Shown here: one piece after another, positions 1-5,634 of the stretch | Numbering within the stretch: position 1 is the first letter of the stretch | Layout of the letters: the number at the start of each line of letters is the position of its first letter | Notes under the pieces: model-generated | Seen by the model: the letters and a program-made list of their open reading frames with translations, nothing else | The model's database searches: none | What the model was told of the DNA's origin: nothing | Assembly (NCBI GenBank): GCA_015494245.1 | Contig: WGBN01000060.1 | Coordinates: 1 to 7,969 of the forward strand | Length of the DNA: 7,969 nucleotides | Reading direction: 5' to 3' | From: Saprospiraceae bacterium | GTDB lineage: Bacteria; Bacteroidota; Bacteroidia; Chitinophagales; Saprospiraceae | Position numbers and translations under genes: made by a program

Positions 1-42
1 ATCATGTCACTATTGACGGTAGGCAACAATGCCGTAATAGAA

Positions 43-80
43 CGCGGATTTTCGCGGGTGCGGCGGATTTTCGCGGGTTT
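43..80. repeat. Short GCGG-rich tandem repeat (two 16-bp copies, 19-bp period)
   Basis: The 16-mer GCGGATTTTCGCGGGT occurs exactly twice, at 44-59 and 63-78. Each copy is itself two half-units beginning with GCGG (GCGGATTTT then GCGGGT), so the block reads as four degenerate half-units. It sits in the non-coding stretch downstream of the Asp-box gene and is richer in G and C than its surroundings. It may be a remnant of a larger intergenic repeat family; copy number elsewhere in the genome cannot be judged from this window. Confidence 0.7.
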
Positions 81-152
81 AAGCTGATTCAACTTGATAG
101 CTTGGTTTCTGATGGAGACAGATAGCCAAAAACTTAATGAACCATTGATTAC

Positions 153-1682
153 TCACTGCACCAAAAAGCGTTTGCTCACTACGTCTTCATCTGTTCTGAT
201 TTGTATGAAATAGATGCCTTTCGGCAAATGTTGTACGTCTATGGCATACACCTGTTGTCCTTCGGGTATTTTTGCTGCGAACAATTGTCTTCCATTGAGG
301 TCGAAAAGAGTAAGCGAGCGGAGCTCAAGACCTTCCGCAGAAACCGTTACAAAATCGGAAGTCGGGTTGGGATAAATGCTCAGTTGTGAGTCAATGGGCG
401 TTTCGCGGCTGGCAACTGTAACGGGTGGGCGTTCTTTGTAAAACACCCTGAGCAGACCTTCGTCGGGGTAATTGGGCAATTCGTAATTGATGGCCAGGCC
501 TCCATCGGGCAAGAGGGATACGGCTTTGTAGCCTATGGAAGTCTCCCCACGGTCTGTAACGTATTCCGGCGTTGACCAGCTTAGGCCTCTGTCTGTGGAG
601 TAAGCAGCCATCATGTCGCCCCCTTTCAGGCCGACGATATCCTCTTCCTTCCAGAAAGTCCATAGTGTGCCGGTTTGCAAATCGTAGCGGCTGCCTTCTA
701 CGAGATAGCTGCGCTGCTCCTGCGAGAGAATGTTGTCAAAGACAGGAGAAGGCTGCCAGCTTTGCCCCAAATCATTGGAATATCCATAGTGAATGCGCAT
801 CCCCCAGTAAGGGTCTTGCACCGGAGCTCCGTGATAAAAGAGATGGAAGCGCCCCTCGGGGTCAATCACCAGATCGGGGTCGCCTTGCATGTCCAAACTC
901 GGGTTGATGGTTACGGGCGCACTCCAGGTTTGGCCACCGTCTAAGCTCAGCACCATTTGTAAATCCCAGTTTTCTATGGGCGATGGTTGAGCCGAAGAAT
1001 CCCTCCACAAAATGGCGAGGGTGTCGCCCGCCCAGGCATTGAATTGACCTCGCGGGAAGGATGAAGGCAATCCGTCATCTTCGCTTAGCATGACTTTTTC
1101 GCTCCAGCTTTGCCCGCCGTCAGTGGATTGGGCGTAAAAGGCTTCGGGGATGTCTTCTCCCGTTTTGCCTTCGTTCCACATGACGTGTATGCGATGTTTC
1201 AAATCGGTGGTGATGTACATGTCGTTGAAGCTGCCGAAGTTGGGGTTGTCGGCAATGCGCACACTGTCAATGACCAGGTTGAGGGCAGAGTCCATTTGGG
1301 CGTAATACAGGCCTTTCGGCAAATGAGAGGCCCAAATGATGTGCAGGCGGTCCAGATCATCGGTGATGATTTTGAAGTTGTTGGAGCCGATGGTAAAATC
1401 CTGGGGAGTAAAATACTCCGGCTCGCTCCAATCTGTTCCGTTATAGCTGTACGTGTAGTAAACGCCACCCGGGCCATCCTGCCTGTCCATGAATACCACT
1501 CGCTTGCCATTGGAAAACACCCCTATGTTGCTGTACAGAAAACCTCTGACGCTGTTGGAAGCCGGGGGAACCGGCAGTTCTACATCTGCAGACCATTCCG
1601 GAGCGACTCCATGTTGAGCTTGTAATGGCATTTGGAAAAAAAGGAATAGAAAAGCGCACGCAAGAGTTATGCTTTTTTTCAT
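153..1682 (-). CDS. Secreted Asp-box (BNR) beta-propeller protein with type IX secretion sorting domain
   Basis: Predicted secreted or cell-surface protein of 509 aa; substrate unknown. Residues 1-22 form a signal peptide (MKK, hydrophobic core, probable cleavage after LQA). Four Asp-boxes of the S-x-D-x-G-x-[ST]-W type lie at residues 186-193 (STDGGQSW), 246-253 (SLDGGQTW), 302-309 (SNDLGQSW) and 362-369 (STDRGLSW), with a degenerate one near 79-85. Their Asp residues are 56-60 apart, as expected for successive blades of a sialidase-fold propeller. Residues about 431-509 are a type IX sorting domain: YPNP at 437-440, LTLFDLNGR, LPKGIYFIQI, and a basic end (SKRFLVQ). This domain should direct export across the outer membrane and then be removed. 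I see no FRIP motif or clear arginine triad of true sialidases, so I call the fold, not the enzyme. The start is an ATG directly before the signal peptide. The nearest upstream gene, the permease, ends 105 nt away, so this gene may be transcribed separately. Confidence 0.9.
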   Translation of the reverse strand: MKKSITLACAFLFLFFQMPLQAQHGVAPEWSADVELPVPPASNSVRGFLYSNIGVFSNGKRVVFMDRQDGPGGVYYTYSYNGTDWSEPEYFTPQDFTIGSNNFKIITDDLDRLHIIWASHLPKGLYYAQMDSALNLVIDSVRIADNPNFGSFNDMYITTDLKHRIHVMWNEGKTGEDIPEAFYAQSTDGGQSWSEKVMLSEDDGLPSSFPRGQFNAWAGDTLAILWRDSSAQPSPIENWDLQMVLSLDGGQTWSAPVTINPSLDMQGDPDLVIDPEGRFHLFYHGAPVQDPYWGMRIHYGYSNDLGQSWQPSPVFDNILSQEQRSYLVEGSRYDLQTGTLWTFWKEEDIVGLKGGDMMAAYSTDRGLSWSTPEYVTDRGETSIGYKAVSLLPDGGLAINYELPNYPDEGLLRVFYKERPPVTVASRETPIDSQLSIYPNPTSDFVTVSAEGLELRSLTLFDLNGRQLFAAKIPEGQQVYAIDVQHLPKGIYFIQIRTDEDVVSKRFLVQ

Positions 1683-1712
1683 GTGGATATCGTTTTTTAC
1701 GGTTTAATGTAT

Positions 1713-1743
1713 CTGAAGCCACAAAAAACAATACCAGCTTCAG
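1713..1743. repeat. 7-bp perfect inverted repeat in the gap upstream of the Asp-box gene
   Basis: CTGAAGC at 1713-1719 and GCTTCAG at 1737-1743 are exact inverted copies separated by 17 nt; the spacer carries a run of six T on the minus strand. It lies 30 nt upstream of the Asp-box gene start and 44 nt past the permease stop. It could be an operator or a leader hairpin. It does not look like a standard terminator because the T run is in the loop and not after the stem. A weaker imperfect hairpin (1742-1768, AGTC/TGCT with AGCA/GACT) lies beside it, next to the permease end. No convincing promoter was recognised in this gap. Confidence 0.4.
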
Positions 1744-1787
1744 TCGTGCTACGGCTGAGCATAGGACTCTAAATATGTGTGAAGAGT

Positions 1788-3155
1788 TTAATGCGATGTT
1801 TCAGTCGCCCGCTTCTTTTGTAAAAGCGCATACCTCCAGGCGCCAAAGGCGAGCAGGGCATACAGGGCGAGAATGAATGTCATTTGTTCCCACTTGGTGC
1901 TGAATTCGTAGTACAAAATCAATGCCCCGCCTACGCTCAGCCCGAAAATGGAGAGCAGGGTTATGAAGGTGGAAGATTGGGTTTTTTCGCGTATTTTGTA
2001 GTTGGCAACAGCCATGAGCAGGGAGACGAGCAGGAAAGTGATGCTGCCAAATTCCAGGATGAGTTTCAGGCCTCCAATGAGAATCAGGATGCCGGCCAGC
2101 AAAGCCATGGTGATGATGGCATGGCGGGGAATGTGGTTTTTGCGAATGGCCAGCCAGGCAGGGAAATACCCGTCTGAGGCCACCACGGCCATCTGGCGGG
2201 AAGAGCCGAAAACCGTACCGCTGATAGCACTGCTGGTTGCCAGCAGGGCGCCGAGAATGACCAGCCCCGTGCCGAGGCGGCCGAGGATGTTACCTGCTCC
2301 GGCAGCCAGTGCGTACTCCTGTTTGGCAATGATCTCCTCGGCAGGTATGGCAAACAAAGCGCCCAGTGCAATGACTACGTAAATCAAAATGGCAGAAGCT
2401 ATGGCGGTGTAAATGGCCCTCGGAATGTTTTTCTCCGGCTTTTTCATCTCGTTGACGGCATTGATGACCAGTTGAAAGCCTTCATAAGCTACAAAGGTCA
2501 GCGAAGCCACAATCAAAATGGTCAATACGCTGGCCTTTTCGGCATCCAGTACGAGCTGGTCTATGAAGGTGGCAAAGTCCGTGCTGCCATGCGTCATCAA
2601 AACCACTGAAATCACAGCCAGCACCACCAATTTGGTGTAAACCATCAGGTCTTCAATCTTGCCCATGCCGTTTACACTCCACACGTTGATGAGGGCGAAA
2701 ATGCCGATGATACCTAAGGCAATGCCTTTCCGCAGCCAGACATCATCTGCGAGAGCAGTACTGCTGATGGCATAGGAGGCAAAGGTGTAGGCATATAAAG
2801 CCAGGGTGCTGATGTAGCCGAAAATGATGAACCAGCCTATGGCCGAAGCCGAAAAGTGCGATTTCGGATAGGTGCGCTTGAAAAAGGAATAGGTTGCCCC
2901 CTCATCGCGGTAATAAAGCCCCAGTTTGACATACGAGTAGGCCGCTAAGGAGGCAATGCCTCCGCCAATGATGATGGCGATGGGCGTCAGGTTTCCAATC
3001 ATGGAAACGGAAATGCCAAGAATGGTAAAAATCCCGCCGCCAACCATACCCCCAAGGGCTATGGCTACGAGCTCGGGCAGCCCCAGGGCTTTGTTCCGCT
3101 TGCGATGCACGGAACCATTCGAGGATGTTTGTCCGGATTGCGTATGTGGAGGCAT
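1788..3155 (-). CDS. APC-superfamily amino-acid permease
   Basis: Inner-membrane secondary transporter, probably importing amino acids with protons or by exchange; the substrate cannot be read from sequence. From the chosen start it is 455 aa, normal for the family, with about 12 hydrophobic segments. Family signs are the glycine-rich broken first helix (GGMVGGGIF, residues 35-43), the TM6 segment FVAYEGFQ at about 221-228, the following loop NEMKKPEKNIPRAI at 235-248, and the SSRQMAVVASDGYFP stretch at about 318-332, which matches the conserved cytoplasmic loop after TM8. A hydrophilic N-terminal tail of about 24 residues, rich in Ser, Asn and Arg/Lys, precedes TM1. The frame can be extended six codons to a TTG at 3173, but the ATG at 3155 is preferred because the extension is short and overlaps a promoter-like box. 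It lies 29 nt after the GT2 gene and may be the last gene of that operon. I see no direct functional tie to glycosylation. Confidence 0.92.
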   Translation of the reverse strand: MPPHTQSGQTSSNGSVHRKRNKALGLPELVAIALGGMVGGGIFTILGISVSMIGNLTPIAIIIGGGIASLAAYSYVKLGLYYRDEGATYSFFKRTYPKSHFSASAIGWFIIFGYISTLALYAYTFASYAISSTALADDVWLRKGIALGIIGIFALINVWSVNGMGKIEDLMVYTKLVVLAVISVVLMTHGSTDFATFIDQLVLDAEKASVLTILIVASLTFVAYEGFQLVINAVNEMKKPEKNIPRAIYTAIASAILIYVVIALGALFAIPAEEIIAKQEYALAAGAGNILGRLGTGLVILGALLATSSAISGTVFGSSRQMAVVASDGYFPAWLAIRKNHIPRHAIITMALLAGILILIGGLKLILEFGSITFLLVSLLMAVANYKIREKTQSSTFITLLSIFGLSVGGALILYYEFSTKWEQMTFILALYALLAFGAWRYALLQKKRATETSH

Positions 3156-3170
3156 GGGAATTGTTTTGCA

Positions 3171-3178
3171 CAAAGCTA
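3171..3178 (-). promoter_or_regulatory. Possible Bacteroidota -7 promoter box (TAnnTTTG) before the permease gene
   Basis: Read on the minus strand, these bases are TAGCTTTG, an exact match to the -7 consensus TAnnTTTG of the Bacteroidota housekeeping sigma factor. The box lies in the 29-nt gap between the GT2 stop and the permease ATG at 3155, which would give a very short leader of about 10-12 nt. I see no TTTG or TTG at the expected -33 distance (the bases there read TGTG), so this is half a promoter at best. With six fixed bases, one or two such matches are expected by chance on one strand of a window this size. Confidence 0.3.
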
Positions 3179-3184
3179 ATCATT

Positions 3185-4141
3185 TTAAGCCGTGTCTTCC
3201 ACATTTGTTTTTTCAATGATGTAAAGCGGGCGATTGATGACGTTTCTGTTGATGCGGCTGATGTACTCGCCTATAATTCCTATAGAGAGCAATTGCACCC
3301 CCCCGAGAAAGGCAGAGCTGATGATGAGCGAAGTCCAGCCCGTGATGGTGCGGTGGAGTATGAAATGGGCGTACATGGCGTACAGAATGATGCAAAAGGA
3401 AAACAGGGAAATGGCAAAACCCAGTTTAGTGACCATGCGCAGCGGCTTATCTGAAAAGCCGGTGATGCCATCCATGGCGAATTGCAGCATTTTGCTCCAC
3501 GAATAGCCGCTGGTTCCGTACTTGCGTTTGTCGCGTGTGAAGAGCACTTCCGTTTGGCGAAAGCCTAACCAGGCGATCTGTCCCCGCAGAAACTTGTTTT
3601 GCTCGGGCATGCGGCGCAAATACCTGACGATTTTTTGGTCAATCAGGCGGAAGTCACCGGTGTCAACAGGGATGTCAATGGAAGTCAGCTTTCGCAAAAT
3701 GCGGTAGAACCATTTGGCCGTGACCTTTTTTAAAAAGCTCTCTCCCTTCCGCTCTGCCCTTCGTGCATAGACCACCTCGTAGCCCTCGAGATGTTTGCGA
3801 TACATCTCGGGAATCAACTCCGGCGGGTCCTGCAAATCTCCGTCAATGATGACTACGGCTTGCCCGCGGCAGTGGTCCAGGCCGGCAGTTACGGCAATCT
3901 GGTGCCCAAAATTGCGGCTGAAATTGATGTATCGGACGCGCGGGTCCTGCTCTACCAGCTTGAGCAACTCGGAGAGCGAGCCGTCCGAGCTGCCGTCGTT
4001 GACGAAGATGAGCTCGTAGCGCTCGGTGATGTGAGATACCGACTCCTGCAGGCGGCGGTACAAGTCGGGAATAATTTTTTCCTCATTGTAAATGGGAATG
4101 ATGACGGAAAGCTCAATAGTTTGTTTGTTTTTTGGGTCCAT
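3185..4141 (-). CDS. Polyprenyl-phosphate sugar synthase, GT2 family (ArnC/GtrB/DPM1-like)
   Basis: Membrane-anchored family 2 glycosyltransferase of 318 aa, the usual length for the GtrB/ArnC group. It should transfer a sugar from a nucleotide donor to a polyprenyl (probably undecaprenyl) phosphate at the cytoplasmic face, making a lipid-linked sugar. The GT-A domain starts with VIIPIYNEE (13-21), followed by VNDGSSDGS (47-55) and the metal-binding DGDLQDPPE (100-108). DTGDFRLI in mid-protein is also typical of the group. Two transmembrane helices lie at about 240-262 and 268-290, followed by GEYISRINRNVINRPLYII, the conserved juxtamembrane tail of these synthases. The sugar (glucose, mannose, aminoarabinose or other) cannot be decided. 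The start ATG lies inside the end of the GT39 gene, a 29-nt overlap that suggests translational coupling. No GtrA-like or ArnE/F-like flippase gene is in the window. Confidence 0.93.
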   Translation of the reverse strand: MDPKNKQTIELSVIIPIYNEEKIIPDLYRRLQESVSHITERYELIFVNDGSSDGSLSELLKLVEQDPRVRYINFSRNFGHQIAVTAGLDHCRGQAVVIIDGDLQDPPELIPEMYRKHLEGYEVVYARRAERKGESFLKKVTAKWFYRILRKLTSIDIPVDTGDFRLIDQKIVRYLRRMPEQNKFLRGQIAWLGFRQTEVLFTRDKRKYGTSGYSWSKMLQFAMDGITGFSDKPLRMVTKLGFAISLFSFCIILYAMYAHFILHRTITGWTSLIISSAFLGGVQLLSIGIIGEYISRINRNVINRPLYIIEKTNVEDTA

Positions 4142-5588
4142 AAATCTTGTAGGTTTTAAGGTGTCCTTGTTGGTGCAACAACTTGTAGTCGTAATGTTCT
4201 TCGATGTATTTTTTGTCGCGGTTTTGAGTGGCGGAGACGATGTCTCCGGCTTTCAGGTCTTTGGGGCCTTTGAAGTCAATCTCCACGCCCCGTTCGTGTA
4301 ATAGCTTGAGGTAGAACAAAAGATGTGCTTTGTAATCGGTATAAAGCAGGTACTGTCCATTGAGCTTGTGCTCTCCTTTGAGTGCACCTCTGAGGTAGTT
4401 GCTGAGGGCGTACAAATTTTCGTTTTCTGCGGTGGTTTCCCGCGGGAGATAAGTCTTTTGGAGAATATGTGTGTAGGGTAAAAATCCCAATAGGAAGAGG
4501 TATAAAAAGGGCATTACATTTTTTCGCAACGTCTGTCGTGCCCAGTCCAATTGTTTTAAATAGCGAAACCAATAATGCACAAAAACAGTTGCGAGCAGGG
4601 CCATGAAAGGATAGAGTGGCAGGTCGTACCATTTCAGTTTGGTTTGGCCGGCAGAAATGATGAGCAGAAAACTCAGTGCCATGAGTCCGGAAAATTGCGT
4701 CAGATGTCGCAGGCGCTTTTCTTTTGAGTACAGGCCTGTAAGTAAGCCGACCGGTACGAGCAGTATCCAGTAGTTCATGCGGAAATTCCAAAAATTGCGA
4801 AGGTAGTACCAGAAATCGCCTTTGTGCTCTTCTACCACATTTAAGTACCGCCCTCCCAATTCGTTTTCCCAGACGGCTGCGAGATAGCCCGGATTGGCCA
4901 TTTCACGCAACAGGTAGTAGCTGCCTGTGAGTAAAATGAAAAGCGTCAGGCTGCCGTAAAAATGCCGGCTTTTGAGTAAAAAAATCAGTTTATGACGAAG
5001 TAAAAGCCAGACCAGCATGGCCGGCAAAAACAGTATGCCGGCAATGCTTTTGGTCAAAACGGCGAGGGCCAGCGTCAACGCTGAGAGGTACAGCCACCGG
5101 GCCTGCGGGCGCTCAGACCATAGAAAGCAAAACAGTCCGCTCAAAGTGGTGAAAAGCGTCAGCAGGGCATCGTAATCTCCCGTGCGAATTCCGTGTATGC
5201 TCACATAGCCCGGCGAAGTGATTAAAATAAAAACCGCAATAAATCCAAACCAGAAACTTCTTAAGTAGCGCTGTGAAAAGAGTAAAAGGCCGAGGCAGGT
5301 AAAAAAAGCCGCTAAAGCCGAAGGCAGCCGTATGGCCAGTTCGTTGACTCCGAGAACTTTCATGCTCAAGACCTGCAGCCATATCATCAAAGGAGGCTTG
5401 GTACTCCACATGTCGGGCTCACCCTTGTAATGCGTTACCAGATAGTCCCCATTCCTCAACATCTCATAAGCGTTGAGTGCAAGGCGGGATTCATCCCAGA
5501 GGCGTATCGGCAGGGTGTTCAGATGCCCGAATACCGGCATGGCCAGTAAGGCTGCCAGCAACAAATATTTCCAAAAGAACTGCCGCAT
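4113..5588 (-). CDS. GT39 (ArnT/PMT-like) integral-membrane glycosyltransferase
   Basis: Polytopic GT-C fold enzyme of 491 aa, expected to take a sugar from a polyprenyl-phosphate donor on the periplasmic side of the inner membrane and transfer it to lipid A, another glycan or a protein. After TM1 (about 7-22) the first periplasmic loop carries W31-D32-E33, the acidic pair expected to be catalytic, then EMLRNGDYLV (42-51) and KPPL (64-67), all hallmarks of the ArnT/PMT_2 family. Further family-like segments are RTGDYD (135-140), LTKSIAGILFLP (178-189), EHKGDFWYYL (254-263) and KLKWYDLPLYP (317-327). About ten hydrophobic helices end near 372, and residues about 380-491 form a soluble C-terminal domain. 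The ATG at 5588 is 46 nt after the receptor stop, with no terminator seen between them. The end of the frame overlaps the GT2 gene by 29 nt, and this pairing supports a donor-synthase plus transferase pathway. Acceptor and sugar are unknown; the ArnT name is not assigned because the rest of the arn pathway is absent here. Confidence 0.9.
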   Translation of the reverse strand: MRQFFWKYLLLAALLAMPVFGHLNTLPIRLWDESRLALNAYEMLRNGDYLVTHYKGEPDMWSTKPPLMIWLQVLSMKVLGVNELAIRLPSALAAFFTCLGLLLFSQRYLRSFWFGFIAVFILITSPGYVSIHGIRTGDYDALLTLFTTLSGLFCFLWSERPQARWLYLSALTLALAVLTKSIAGILFLPAMLVWLLLRHKLIFLLKSRHFYGSLTLFILLTGSYYLLREMANPGYLAAVWENELGGRYLNVVEEHKGDFWYYLRNFWNFRMNYWILLVPVGLLTGLYSKEKRLRHLTQFSGLMALSFLLIISAGQTKLKWYDLPLYPFMALLATVFVHYWFRYLKQLDWARQTLRKNVMPFLYLFLLGFLPYTHILQKTYLPRETTAENENLYALSNYLRGALKGEHKLNGQYLLYTDYKAHLLFYLKLLHERGVEIDFKGPKDLKAGDIVSATQNRDKKYIEEHYDYKLLHQQGHLKTYKIYGPKKQTNY

Positions 5589-5634
5589 TTTTAATATGCC
5601 GGTGATGCGTGAAGCGTATGTGCTTTTTTCCCTA

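Noticed and set aside
81..103. Inverted repeat AAGCT/AGCTT after the Asp-box gene as a terminator
   Set aside because: The stem is 5 bp with a 13-nt loop, and no T run follows on the minus strand.
216..1325. The exact 15-mer GCCTTTCGGCAAATG at 216-230 and 1311-1325
   Set aside because: Both copies encode His-Leu-Pro-Lys-Gly in the same protein, once in the propeller and once in the sorting domain. A shared pentapeptide with shared codon choice explains it without a functional repeat.
1110..1625. A 171-codon plus-strand frame opposite the Asp-box gene
   Set aside because: It is antisense to a gene with clear motifs and a signal peptide, and its own translation looks like low-information shadow sequence.
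153..1682. Naming the Asp-box protein a sialidase
   Set aside because: Asp-boxes occur in many secreted propellers, and the sialidase FRIP motif and arginine triad were not seen.
5611..5630. Possible terminator AAGC-loop-GCTT followed by T residues between the receptor and GT39 genes
   Set aside because: The T run follows the stem only on the plus strand, which has no genes, and the stem is only 4 bp. It does not act as a minus-strand terminator.
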